Of a DNA stretch of 19,744 bases, positions 1-7,197 are shown one piece after another (positions within the stretch are counted from its first letter, which is position 1; each line of letters begins with the position of its first letter). Both the position numbers and the translations under genes were made by a program. The DNA lies in contig JAFYML010000307.1 in the NCBI GenBank assembly GCA_017556595.1, positions 1 to 19,744 of the forward strand, read 5' to 3'. The notes below the pieces were generated by a model. That model made no database searches, was not told the origin of the DNA, and saw only the letters and a list, made by a program, of their open reading frames with translations. Source of the DNA: Bacteroides sp. (GTDB lineage Bacteria > Bacteroidota > Bacteroidia > Bacteroidales > Bacteroidaceae).

Positions 1-1449
1 AATACGATAGGGCAATACTTTTGCCTTCTTTCCTTTTGGCACACGACCTATCTTTTCGGCCACTGTGCGATTGGCCAATAGCATAAATTCCTCTATCAGT
101 TTGTTGGCCTCTTTAGCCACTTTGAAATATACTCCGATGGGTTTGCCTTGTTCGTCGATTTCAAATTTCACCTCATAGCGGTCGAAGTTGATGGCTCCTG
201 CCTTGAAGCGGTTTTCGCGAAGTATTTGCGCCAACTTATTCAGTTGTAAGATTTCCTCTTTGTAGTCGCCCTCACCGGTTTCGATAACCTGTTGCGCCTC
301 TTCGTAGGCAAAACGACGATTGCTTCGGATAATGGTGTGCACAATGCGCGATTGTAACACTTCGGCTTTTTCATTCATCTCGAAGATAACCGAGTAGGCC
401 AATTTATCCTCGTCGGGGCGTAGCGAACAGATGTAGTTGCAAAGGCGTTCGGGCAACATGGGTATGGTTCTATCTACGAGGTAGATGGATGTAGCGCGTT
501 TCAGGGCTTCTTTGTCGATGAGGCTGCCTTCGGGCACATAGTGGCTTACGTCGGCAATGTGTACACCCACTTCCCAATGTCCGTTAGGTAGTTTTTGGAT
601 AGAGAGTGCATCGTCAAAGTCTTTTGCATCTTTAGGGTCGATGGTAAAGGTGTTCACCCCTCTGAAGTCTTCGCGTTTGGCTATCTCCTCGGCGGTAATT
701 TCCTCGCTAATGCGTTCGGCTGCTCGTTCTACGTTGGCCGGATAACTGTATGGCAATCCGAATTCGGCCAAGATGGCATGCATTTCGGCATTGTTTTCAC
801 CGCTTCGTCCCAAGATGTCGATAACCTCTCCGATGGGATTCTTCGATCTTTCGGGCCATTCAATGATTTTCACTACCGCTTTGTCGCCACTTTTGCCGCG
901 CTTCAGCAGATTGGTGGGGATGAAGATATCGTTGGCCAATGTGCGCGATTCGGTAAGCAAGAAGGCATACCCTTTGCCCACTTCCAATGTGCCCACAAAG
1001 ATATTTTCGGCGCGTTCAATGATTTCTATCACCTCGCCTTGCGGTTCGTGTCCGCGTCGTTTGGCATGGAAAGCCACGCGCACCTTATCGCCCGACATGG
1101 CATGAGCCGAGTTGCGTTCGGCAATCAAGATAGGTTCGCCCCCCTCTTCGGGTGTGAAAGTATTCTTTCCGTTGTGTGTACGTTGGAAAGTACCCACCAT
1201 CTCCACGCCATGCGTGTTCAGGCGATACTTATGATTATCTATTTCGTTGATGTAATCGTCTTGTTTCAGCTCTTCAAGGATATCCATGCAGAGCATTTTC
1301 AGCGGATGGGTAGTCAGGCGCAGCTGGTCGAAGATGTATCTTAGCGTCAACACTTCGCCTTCCTTTTCGTGAAAGAAGGCAAGCAGCATGTTTGCCAGTT
1401 CTTTCTTCTTCATCCGTTTTCCGGCTTTTTTCTCTCTTTTCTTTGACAT
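1..1449 (-). CDS. rnr: Ribonuclease R (3'-5' exoribonuclease), 3' end truncated by the window
   Basis: This gene encodes a processive 3'-5' exoribonuclease of the RNB (RNase II/R) family that degrades structured RNA in the cytoplasm. 483 codons are visible from ATG at 1449 down to the window edge. The order is a basic, Lys/Arg-rich N-terminus, a helical/winged region (about residues 14-70), cold-shock-like OB regions, then the RNB catalytic domain. The catalytic signature TIDPKDAKDFDDALS starts near residue 269, placing the metal-binding aspartates at about D271, D277, D279 and D280. Further RNB motifs are visible (HIADVSHYVPEGS, then LVDRTIPMLPERL and CSLRP). The rest of RNB and the C-terminal S1 domain lie outside the window. 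The ATG follows a Bacteroidetes-type -7 box. It is divergent from the GH30 gene, with about 108 bases between them. The family assignment is firm; the call of RNase R over RNase II rests on the N-terminal extension and on Bacteroidetes usage. Confidence 0.95.
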   Translation of the reverse strand, partial: MSKKREKKAGKRMKKKELANMLLAFFHEKEGEVLTLRYIFDQLRLTTHPLKMLCMDILEELKQDDYINEIDNHKYRLNTHGVEMVGTFQRTHNGKNTFTPEEGGEPILIAERNSAHAMSGDKVRVAFHAKRRGHEPQGEVIEIIERAENIFVGTLEVGKGYAFLLTESRTLANDIFIPTNLLKRGKSGDKAVVKIIEWPERSKNPIGEVIDILGRSGENNAEMHAILAEFGLPYSYPANVERAAERISEEITAEEIAKREDFRGVNTFTIDPKDAKDFDDALSIQKLPNGHWEVGVHIADVSHYVPEGSLIDKEALKRATSIYLVDRTIPMLPERLCNYICSLRPDEDKLAYSVIFEMNEKAEVLQSRIVHTIIRSNRRFAYEEAQQVIETGEGDYKEEILQLNKLAQILRENRFKAGAINFDRYEVKFEIDEQGKPIGVYFKVAKEANKLIEEFMLLANRTVAEKIGRVPKGKKAKVLPYRI

Positions 1450-1469
1450 AAAACCTATTATTTACGCTG

Positions 1470-1477
1470 CAAAGTTA
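1470..1477 (-). promoter_or_regulatory. Probable -7 box of the RNase R promoter
   Basis: On the minus strand this reads TAACTTTG, an exact match to the Bacteroidetes sigma-ABfr -7 consensus TAnnTTTG, 20 bases before the RNase R ATG. I see no clear TTTG -33 element at the expected 19-21 base spacing, so the call rests on the -7 box and position. Confidence 0.55.
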
Positions 1478-1497
1478 ATTAAATTATTGCTAAATGG

Positions 1498-1528
1498 TTG
1501 CTTAGAAACGCGAAAAGCACTTATTTTG
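1498..1528 (+). promoter_or_regulatory. Possible promoter of the GH30 lipoprotein gene
   Basis: TTG at 1498-1500 is followed after 21 bases by TATTTTG (1522-1528), a slightly shortened version of the Bacteroidetes -7 box. This would give a 5' leader of about 20-25 bases before the ATG at 1558. It also means that an alternative TTG start at 1498 would lie inside the promoter. The match is imperfect. Confidence 0.35.
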
Positions 1529-1557
1529 CGCTATCTAATTGTATTAATACTAACATC

Positions 1558-3225
1558 ATGAACAAAAAATCGTGTTTTTTTATCCTTAAGTCTATTCTTT
1601 TTTTAGCATTTACGTCACTTTTCGTGGCATGTGGTGGTGATTCAGAATCAGAGCCTAATCCTAATCCCGAACCTCCTGTAACCACCGATTCGTATGTCCG
1701 TTTTACCCAACAGACTCTACAAGTAAGTGCCGGACAAGGCGCAACATATATTACCGTTGAGTGGTCGGCAGCCGAATGGACATTGACACCCGGCAATGGT
1801 GATATTATCGAAGAATTGGCCATGACATCGGGTGGTGATAAAACAAAAACCAAACAAAAAACCCGTGTGCGTATGATACATCGTGCTAATCTGAGCACTG
1901 AAAGTCGTTCGCAAACCTTGACGTTGACCAACAACGAAACAAACGAGACTGCGACCATGACCATTACGCAAGCGGCCGGATACAAGGCTGCATCGGTTAC
2001 ATTGAATGCAGCCGAGAAGTACCAACCTGTTGTGGGTTTTGGCGGTATGCTGAATCCGGTAATTTGGTGCGGCAGTAACCTGCTTTCTACAGGCGATATC
2101 AACAAACTCTATAGTCCCAACCAGTTGGGCTACAACATTCTGCGACTGATGATTTATCCCAATCCAAACGATTGGGCAGCCGACGTACCTGCTGCTAAGG
2201 CTGCTGCTGCACATGGTGCCATTATCTTTGCTTGCCCGTGGGATTGTACCGATGCATTGGCCGACCAATTGGAGGGCAAAAAACACTTGAAGCACGAAAA
2301 CTATGCCGCCTATGCCCAACACTTGGTGGATTACATCGAATACATGCGTAGCCAAGGCGTAGAAATCTATGCCATCTCTGTACAAAACGAGCCGGACATG
2401 GAATTTACCTTCTGGAAGCCGAACGAAGTAGTTACCTTCTTGAAGGAACATGGACAAACCATTCGCAACACCGGTGTGAAACTGATGGCACCCGAAGCAT
2501 GCGGCACACAACCCGACTATACCGACCCCGTGCTGAAAGATGCCGATGCCTTTGCACAAACCGATATCATAGCCGGCCACCTCTATCAAGGATTCATCGA
2601 CGTGAACAGCGGAAGCTATGTGAAGAATCGTCACGACTACATTTGTGGACTCTATAACAAACTGAACGGCAAAACTTGGTGGATGACCGAGCACCTCTTC
2701 AACGATGGCGAGAAGAGCAACAATCAGGCCGATTGGCAATTCCAACGCTGGGATTACTGTCTCAACCACTTGGGCAAGGAGATTCACATGAGCATGGAGG
2801 GCTATTGCAGTGCCTACATCTATTGGTACTTGAAGCGCTTTTATGGCTTGATGGGCGATGATGACAATCGCAGCCCTGTGGCCAAAGGCGAAATAGCCAA
2901 GAACGGCTACATCATGTCGCACTATGCCCGCTTTGCCAACAACACCACACGCATAGCTGCCGAAGCTACACAAGACAACTTGCTCACCACCGCCTACATC
3001 AATGCCGATGGCACCGAACTGACTGTGGTAATGCTGAACATGCAAAACCAAGCTCTCAATGTTACCCTGAATCCAGGATACGATGTAGAGGTGACCGAAG
3101 CTATTTACACCACCGAGCAGGTTGATATGCAAGCGGCAACTACCGTTGATAACGACAATGCCGCACAGCCCGGTGTGCTTGTCGAACCTTGGAGTATCAC
3201 CTCCGTTCGCATGGCTTTGAAATAG
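1558..3225 (+). CDS. BACON + GH30-family glycoside hydrolase, surface/outer-membrane lipoprotein
   Basis: The 555-residue secreted glycosidase starts with a signal peptide whose lipobox ends at Cys25 (LFVAC), followed by an acidic linker (GGDSESEP) resembling the Bacteroidetes lipoprotein export signal. Residues about 47-139 form a BACON-like beta domain ending in the typical ATMTITQA. From about 151 there is a GH30-type (beta/alpha)8 barrel: QPVVGFGG at its start, the acid/base Glu in VQNEPD (about E278) and the nucleophile Glu in WWMTEHL (about E378). A C-terminal beta-sandwich follows. GH30 enzymes cleave beta-linked glycans; the short barrel with NEPD and TEH resembles the glucuronoxylanase-type subfamily, so xylan is the best guess for substrate, but this is inference. 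ATG1558 is chosen over an upstream TTG because the signal peptide begins there. No SusC/SusD genes are adjacent, which is unusual for a polysaccharide-locus enzyme. The gene ends in a strong terminator, so it appears monocistronic. Confidence 0.88.
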   Translation: MNKKSCFFILKSILFLAFTSLFVACGGDSESEPNPNPEPPVTTDSYVRFTQQTLQVSAGQGATYITVEWSAAEWTLTPGNGDIIEELAMTSGGDKTKTKQKTRVRMIHRANLSTESRSQTLTLTNNETNETATMTITQAAGYKAASVTLNAAEKYQPVVGFGGMLNPVIWCGSNLLSTGDINKLYSPNQLGYNILRLMIYPNPNDWAADVPAAKAAAAHGAIIFACPWDCTDALADQLEGKKHLKHENYAAYAQHLVDYIEYMRSQGVEIYAISVQNEPDMEFTFWKPNEVVTFLKEHGQTIRNTGVKLMAPEACGTQPDYTDPVLKDADAFAQTDIIAGHLYQGFIDVNSGSYVKNRHDYICGLYNKLNGKTWWMTEHLFNDGEKSNNQADWQFQRWDYCLNHLGKEIHMSMEGYCSAYIYWYLKRFYGLMGDDDNRSPVAKGEIAKNGYIMSHYARFANNTTRIAAEATQDNLLTTAYINADGTELTVVMLNMQNQALNVTLNPGYDVEVTEAIYTTEQVDMQAATTVDNDNAAQPGVLVEPWSITSVRMALK

Positions 3226-3269
3226 CCTCTATTTGTTGAAAAAACTAACCATTTATAAGTTTGCTTTCC

Positions 3270-3308
3270 ATACCCCTTTCAGAAGCATTTCTGAGAGGGG
3301 TATTTTTT
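3270..3308 (+). terminator. Rho-independent terminator of the GH30 gene
   Basis: A 15-bp stem (ATACCCCTTTCAGAA at 3270-3284 paired with 3289-3303, one G-T wobble, 4-base loop GCAT) is followed directly by a T run at 3303-3308. It lies 45 bases after the GH30 stop codon. Confidence 0.9.
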
Positions 3309-3368
3309 CCCAGTTGGGAAAAAAAATAAAGGGTAGTGCAAAAATATTTTTTTCCAACTGGGAAAAAA
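3303..3368. repeat. Twin AT-rich palindromes in inverted orientation upstream of the TPR regulator
   Basis: Two near-perfect palindromes sit at 3303-3324 (core TTTCCCAGTTGGGAAA) and 3347-3368 (core TTTCCAACTGGGAAA). Each is self-complementary, and copy 2 equals the reverse complement of copy 1 with a single mismatch over 22 bases. The first overlaps the T run of the GH30 terminator. They lie about 50-110 bases upstream of the promoter of the regulator gene. They could be paired operator sites, a terminator-like cruciform, or copies of a dispersed palindromic repeat; the sequence alone does not decide. Confidence 0.7.
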
Positions 3369-3415
3369 TATTTCCCTAACAGCCCCTTCATCCTTCACTG
3401 CCCGAAAAAATACTT

Positions 3416-3447
3416 TTTGTATTTCTTTTTTATTTTCTATATCTTTG
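3416..3447 (+). promoter_or_regulatory. Promoter of the TPR regulator gene
   Basis: TTTG at 3416-3419, a 20-base spacer, then TATCTTTG at 3440-3447: a full match to the Bacteroidetes consensus TTTG-N19/20-TAnnTTTG. Transcription should start near 3453, leaving a leader of about 20 bases before ATG3474. Confidence 0.8.
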
Positions 3448-3473
3448 CGGAGAAATATTAAAAACACATATCC

Positions 3474-5150
3474 ATGAAATACATTATACAACTTCTGTTC
3501 TTCTGCATACTTGTCACCTCCTGCAGTGGCGACCAACAACTGAGCAAAACATTGACAAAAGTCGAAAGCTTGCTCAACATCGCCCCCGACAGTGCCCTAC
3601 ATTTGTTGCAGAACATTCCTCACACTTCGCTTTCATCGCGCAAGACGGCGGCTCGTTACGGATTGCTTTTGGCTCGTGCCACCGACAAGAGTGTACAATC
3701 GTTGCTTCCTTGCGACTCCTTGTTGCAAATAGCCTTGCTACATTATAAAAAGGATACACCCCAACGGGCCACAGCCCTAATCTATCAAGGTCGGTTGGAG
3801 ATTGAGATGAACCAATCCGAGTCGGCCCTTGCTCATCTGCAAGAGGCATTGGCCATCTTGCAAGCCTTTCCCGAAGAGAAAGAGTTGAAGCGTCTTGTTA
3901 CAAGCCCCTTGGGCGATTTATATTTCGACCTCTGCCATTACGATGAGGCATACGCAGTATATAAGGAATTATACGATGTTTGCGAAACCGATGTGGACAA
4001 ATCGATGGCTTTGAATAATATCAGCCTCTACCATTGCATCGTGGGCGACCACCCTATGGCCAATTCCGTACAAAAAAATGCGCTAAAGTATGCCTATCAA
4101 GCCAACGATTCGAATATGATGGCAACGTCAGAATATCATGCAAGCATTGAATACTATCAATGGGGTAAAAGGGATTCTGCATTGTACCATGCTAAAAATG
4201 CAATAGTTGTGAATAATAATGAGAAATCTGCACCACGCTATTATCATTTTTTAGGTGATATTTATATGGCAAATGGTGAAATAGATTCAGCAATGTATTA
4301 TTTGAGTAAAGATTATATTTCCAATACACCACAAGATAAAATGGCTACACTTTATAGACAAAGTGAAGTAGAAAAAATAAAAGAAAATTATAAGGAATCG
4401 CTTTTATATTTGGAGGAGTATTTAGATATTGTAGAATCTCTTTATGGTAAAGAACGAAATACAGAAATGCAAAAGTTGATTACTCAATACAATACGAAAA
4501 TACATATTCGAGAAGGACAAGTACGGGCAGAAAAAGAAAAAATGTTTCTTATCTTTTCTTTTGTGTTATGCACCATAGCTCTTATGCTCTATTTCCGACA
4601 TCGCATCAACGAAAAGAAGAAACAAGAATACATTTATCAACAAAATCTGAAGATGGCACAGGAGAAGGAAGCATCTCTACAAAGAACCATCAACGACCAC
4701 CGCCACTTTATTGCTGTGCTTCAAAAGGATAATAGCGATTTGAAATTATCTTATGAAGAGCAAATAAAGGAGATACAAGAAAGAGAAGATACAATCGTTT
4801 CATTGAATAAAGAAAAGCTCGCTTTGTGTACATGGTTGTTTGCACAAAGCAAGATAGCTAAAAAGATTAATAATTTAGCTTCCCAATCGTTCGATAACAA
4901 GGCTACGGTTAAGGTATTGTCGCATCTCGAATTAGCAGAACTTAAAAAGACAATATTCGATATTTATGCCGATTTCATTGCTATTCAGAAAAGCGAATAT
5001 CCTAAGCTGACCGATGAAGATTTGCTTTACCTCGCCCTATGCGAAGTGGGCTACGATACCCAAACCATCGCCCATTGTTTTGGCTTTACCAATACCCATC
5101 CCATTAATCAACGAAAATTTAGGCTAAAAGAGCGTATGACTAAGACATAA
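3474..5150 (+). CDS. Membrane-anchored TPR regulator with C-terminal helix-turn-helix-like domain
   Basis: This 558-residue protein has the Bacteroidetes layout of an extracytoplasmic TPR sensor joined to a cytoplasmic DNA-binding region. It begins with a signal sequence carrying a lipobox-like ILVTSC (Cys17). Residues about 25-330 are alpha-helical TPR-type repeats (for example ALIYQGRLEIEMNQSESALA and YHFLGDIYMANGEIDSAMYY). One transmembrane helix lies at about 357-374, followed by a charged coiled coil at about 376-450. The C-terminus (about 511-555, LTDEDLLYLALCEVGYDTQTIAHCFGF then NQRKFRLKERM) resembles the LuxR-like helix-turn-helix of such regulators. A role in sensing a periplasmic or envelope signal and controlling nearby genes, perhaps the lipoprotein/beta-barrel array downstream, is inference. 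The base composition is uneven: 3541-3600 has 30 G/C in 60, while 4261-4320 has only 14 in 60. The ATG is fixed by the promoter just upstream. Confidence 0.8.
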   Translation: MKYIIQLLFFCILVTSCSGDQQLSKTLTKVESLLNIAPDSALHLLQNIPHTSLSSRKTAARYGLLLARATDKSVQSLLPCDSLLQIALLHYKKDTPQRATALIYQGRLEIEMNQSESALAHLQEALAILQAFPEEKELKRLVTSPLGDLYFDLCHYDEAYAVYKELYDVCETDVDKSMALNNISLYHCIVGDHPMANSVQKNALKYAYQANDSNMMATSEYHASIEYYQWGKRDSALYHAKNAIVVNNNEKSAPRYYHFLGDIYMANGEIDSAMYYLSKDYISNTPQDKMATLYRQSEVEKIKENYKESLLYLEEYLDIVESLYGKERNTEMQKLITQYNTKIHIREGQVRAEKEKMFLIFSFVLCTIALMLYFRHRINEKKKQEYIYQQNLKMAQEKEASLQRTINDHRHFIAVLQKDNSDLKLSYEEQIKEIQEREDTIVSLNKEKLALCTWLFAQSKIAKKINNLASQSFDNKATVKVLSHLELAELKKTIFDIYADFIAIQKSEYPKLTDEDLLYLALCEVGYDTQTIAHCFGFTNTHPINQRKFRLKERMTKT

Positions 5151-5217
5151 AAGCATATTGTGACTTGCTATTGCTGATAATCAGTCGTTTAAGGTAGTCA
5201 AGTGTGACTACAAATAT

Positions 5218-5248
5218 TTTGTTGTAGATGAAATAATCCCGAATTTTG
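5218..5248 (+). promoter_or_regulatory. Possible promoter for the small membrane protein or the downstream array
   Basis: TTTG at 5218-5221, a 19-base spacer, then GAATTTTG at 5241-5248. The -33 element and spacing fit the Bacteroidetes promoter, but the first two bases of the -7 box (GA instead of TA) do not. This is a weak call. Confidence 0.35.
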
Positions 5249-5294
5249 CAGTCGAAATCTTTAAAAATTTAATCACATCAATATCATAGGAATT

Positions 5295-5492
5295 ATGACA
5301 CATACTATATTTGTAATATTGTATATTGTAATGAACATCATTTTATTGTATTTCCTTTCTTCAGCAGGGAGAAATATGATAAAAGCTATAAAATCACGCG
5401 AAAAGCAGTGGATTATAATCAGTGTTATACAGTTGATAATCATGTTATGTACTATTATTTGGTTCAATTGTGCGTATTATCATAAACTATAA
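5295..5492 (+). CDS. Small two-helix membrane protein, unrecognised
   Basis: A 65-residue reading frame with two hydrophobic stretches (about residues 4-22 and 40-57) separated by a basic loop containing GRNMIKAIKSREKQW, which would place the loop in the cytoplasm under the positive-inside rule. AGGA lies six bases before the ATG. I do not recognise a family. The opposite strand is also open here (5273-5467) and hydrophobic, but it lacks the SD-like sequence and runs against its neighbours. It fills part of the otherwise AT-rich 480-base gap between the regulator and the lipoprotein. It may be a real small protein or a chance frame in AT-rich DNA. Confidence 0.45.
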   Translation: MTHTIFVILYIVMNIILLYFLSSAGRNMIKAIKSREKQWIIISVIQLIIMLCTIIWFNCAYYHKL

Positions 5493-5630
5493 TAATAGTT
5501 GCGAACCACATCTTAATTGGATGAATTTTGTAAAGAAACTTAATTTGTATTAAATCATTTTGTCACATATTTATTTTATCATTTTTTGTGAAATTTATTA
5601 ATACAACTTTTTTAATTCACACGACAAACC
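5493..5630. other. AT-rich intergenic region before the lipoprotein/beta-barrel array
   Basis: This very AT-rich stretch has several TTTG and TTTTTG strings that could form parts of a Bacteroidetes promoter for the gene at 5631, but no pair matches both boxes at the right spacing. No hairpin terminator or RNA gene was seen. Confidence 0.4.
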
Positions 5631-6002
5631 ATGAAAAAGATTCTAACTAATATTCTATTGTGCAGTTTCGTACTACTTTGTTCATCTTGTTTCGAAGAGG
5701 TGGATTTGGGATATCCCTATCATGTAATATTTCCAAAAGAGGGTGGAGAACAGATTATTACGGGCGATGAATCTTATGTGAGTATTGAAATTACCAATTA
5801 CGATGGAGATACAGGATTTAGTTCTGAGAATGAAGATGGCACAGAATATGATGAGTTTGAATGGCTTAAAGTAGAATCTAAATACAATAGTAACGAATTG
5901 AAGATTTATGCAGAACCGAATACGTCCGGTAAATTGCGTAAACTTTATATCACAATCTATTCAGGTCCGGAATATCAAGAGATACAAGTATTGCAAAAAT
6001 AA
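5631..6002 (+). CDS. Small BACON-like outer-membrane lipoprotein
   Basis: A 123-residue lipoprotein with a hydrophobic signal peptide and lipobox LCSSC (Cys20), followed at once by FEEVD, an acidic stretch like the Bacteroidetes surface-lipoprotein export signal. The remaining ~100 residues look like a single immunoglobulin-like/BACON-type beta domain: FEWLKVES, then LKIYAEPNTSGKLRKLYITI and the C-terminal EIQVLQK match the W...N.sg.R...i...VtQ pattern of BACON domains. Function is unknown; BACON domains are proposed to bind glycans or mucin, or to act as spacers. The gene ends 16 bases before the first beta-barrel gene, so the two are probably co-transcribed. Confidence 0.72.
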   Translation: MKKILTNILLCSFVLLCSSCFEEVDLGYPYHVIFPKEGGEQIITGDESYVSIEITNYDGDTGFSSENEDGTEYDEFEWLKVESKYNSNELKIYAEPNTSGKLRKLYITIYSGPEYQEIQVLQK

Positions 6003-6018
6003 TAAAACAACAACTATC

Positions 6019-6555
6019 ATGAAACAACTTCTTTTTTTCCTTGCGTTTATCGCAATGGGAGCCACAGCAATGGCACAAGATGCAACTGACAAGCATTTGA
6101 ACAGTAACGAACTTGAGTTTAATATTGATTTTCATCACACTTGGGGATTGGTGGAAAAGGGAGATGGTTATAAGAATCAGAATGATTTATATGGTAATTC
6201 CGCTCGTATTTCCGTGCTGTATCGTTTCACACCCCGATTGAAGGCCGGTGCCGGTATCGGTTTGGAGATGTATTCACTGCCTAATACAAATACAAAACCG
6301 GTATTCTTGGCTGTACAATATGCACCACTGAAGAAAGACTTGAAGCCTTATCTGTTTACAAATATTGGTTATGCATTGGACAGGGATGAATTTTGTGGAG
6401 GTTGGCTTGCCGAGGTTGGTGTGGGCTATAAATATATGTTTAAAAGACACTTTGGCTTGAAAGCGGAAGTGGGTTATAACTACAAGTCCTTCGAATACGG
6501 TGATTGGCAATTAAACCGTCATTCAATAATGGCCGGCTTTGGCCTTGTGTTCTAA
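6019..6555 (+). CDS. Outer-membrane beta-barrel protein, paralog 1 of 3
   Basis: 178 residues. A Sec signal peptide ends at AMAQ (about residue 19). The mature part is made of alternating amphipathic strands typical of a small eight-stranded outer-membrane barrel: RISVLYRFTPRLKAGAGIGLEMY, PVFLAVQYAPL, PYLFTNIGYAL, GWLAEVGVGYKYMF and LKAEVGYNYKSF. It ends in GFGLVF; the terminal Phe is the usual outer-membrane barrel insertion signal. It resembles the porin-like/OmpW-size barrels common in Bacteroidales, with no assigned substrate. ATG6019 is chosen because the signal peptide begins there; the frame is open further upstream (from 5908) but overlaps the lipoprotein gene. It is clearly homologous along its length to the next two genes. 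Confidence 0.85.
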   Translation: MKQLLFFLAFIAMGATAMAQDATDKHLNSNELEFNIDFHHTWGLVEKGDGYKNQNDLYGNSARISVLYRFTPRLKAGAGIGLEMYSLPNTNTKPVFLAVQYAPLKKDLKPYLFTNIGYALDRDEFCGGWLAEVGVGYKYMFKRHFGLKAEVGYNYKSFEYGDWQLNRHSIMAGFGLVF

Positions 6556-6559
6556 ATTC

Positions 6560-6579
6560 GGACGCAATGCGTTGCGTCC
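6560..6579. repeat. REP-like hairpin between barrel paralogs 1 and 2 (copy A)
   Basis: A perfect 8-bp stem GGACGCAA/TTGCGTCC with loop TGCG, followed by CTAC. It starts five bases after the stop codon of paralog 1. The same element with a compensated G-T wobble occurs after paralog 2, together with matching flanks (6550-6600 against 7170-7219). It could act as an mRNA 3'-end stabiliser or attenuator, or be a dispersed repeat. Confidence 0.8.
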
Positions 6580-6607
6580 CTACTTGTAAATACAAACATT
6601 TAGTATT

Positions 6608-7174
6608 ATGAAACAACTATTTTTATCTTTAGCATTTTTTTTAATCGGTGTAACAGCAATGGCACAACAGCAGGGCACAGCCGATGAGTATTTCAATAAC
6701 AACCGCTTTGAGTTCGATTTCGATTATCACTATACAATAGGAATGACAGAGAGTAATACTCCTGCAGGCGATTTTGGAGATAAATTGTATGGTCATTCGT
6801 GGCGTGGTTCGCTACTTTATCAGTTCCAACCTCGCTTGAAGGCCGGTTTGGGATTTGGTTACGAAAACTATTATGAGGCCGAGCATCTCACTTTCCCCGT
6901 TTTCTTGGCGGCACAATACTCTCCGCTGAAAAATAACTTGAAGCTTTTTCTGTTTTCCAACCTTGGTTATTCGCTGAATGAGGAGGACGATTTTACCGTG
7001 GGCGGCTGGCTCTTCGAAACCGGTGTAGGCTATAAATATATGTATTCGAAACATTTCGGTGTGAAGTTGGAATTGGGTTACAACTTCAAGAGTTTTGTAA
7101 AGAACGAAGAGTACGATCGTTTTCGCACATCCTACCGCCACTCATTGACAATGGGTATTGGCCTTGTGTTCTAA
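6608..7174 (+). CDS. Outer-membrane beta-barrel protein, paralog 2 of 3
   Basis: 188 residues. The signal peptide is almost the same as in paralog 1 (MKQLFLSLAFFLIGVTAMAQ). The strand pattern is shared with its neighbours: SLLYQFQPRLKAGLGFGYE, FPVFLAAQYSPLKNNLK, LFSNLGYSL, GWLFETGVGYKYMYSKHFG and KLELGYNFKSF, with C-terminal GIGLVF. It has longer loops than paralog 1 (acidic EEDDF, and KNEEYDRFRTSY near the end). Differences sit mainly in the predicted extracellular loops, as expected for a duplicated surface barrel that is diversifying. It is separated from paralog 1 by 52 bases holding the hairpin repeat, with no independent promoter match, so it is probably in the same operon. Confidence 0.85.
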   Translation: MKQLFLSLAFFLIGVTAMAQQQGTADEYFNNNRFEFDFDYHYTIGMTESNTPAGDFGDKLYGHSWRGSLLYQFQPRLKAGLGFGYENYYEAEHLTFPVFLAAQYSPLKNNLKLFLFSNLGYSLNEEDDFTVGGWLFETGVGYKYMYSKHFGVKLELGYNFKSFVKNEEYDRFRTSYRHSLTMGIGLVF

Positions 7175-7177
7175 TCC

Positions 7178-7197
7178 GGATGCAATGCGTTGCGTCC
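7178..7197. repeat. REP-like hairpin between barrel paralogs 2 and 3 (copy B)
   Basis: GGATGCAA pairs with TTGCGTCC around loop TGCG; the C-to-T change relative to copy A still pairs (G-T). The flanks (stop codon just before; CCCTACTYGTA...ATACAAACATT after) match copy A. The whole intergenic unit was therefore duplicated along with the gene. Confidence 0.8.

Noticed and set aside
595..1344. 249-codon plus-strand frame across the RNase R gene
   Set aside because: The minus strand holds the RNB catalytic signature. The plus frame is antisense and starts inside that motif region.
1717..3132. 471-codon open frame antisense to the GH30 gene
   Set aside because: The plus-strand frame has signal peptide, BACON and GH30 catalytic motifs. 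The antisense translation has no recognisable domain and no start context, and follows from codon bias on the other strand.
3303..3368. CRISPR-like repeat array
   Set aside because: There are only two palindromic units, in inverted orientation and with no spacer series. No array elsewhere in the window.
6560..7197. Insertion sequence or MITE between the barrel genes
   Set aside because: Only a 20-base hairpin plus duplicated flank is present. There are no target-site duplications or transposase, and tandem gene duplication explains the shared spacers.
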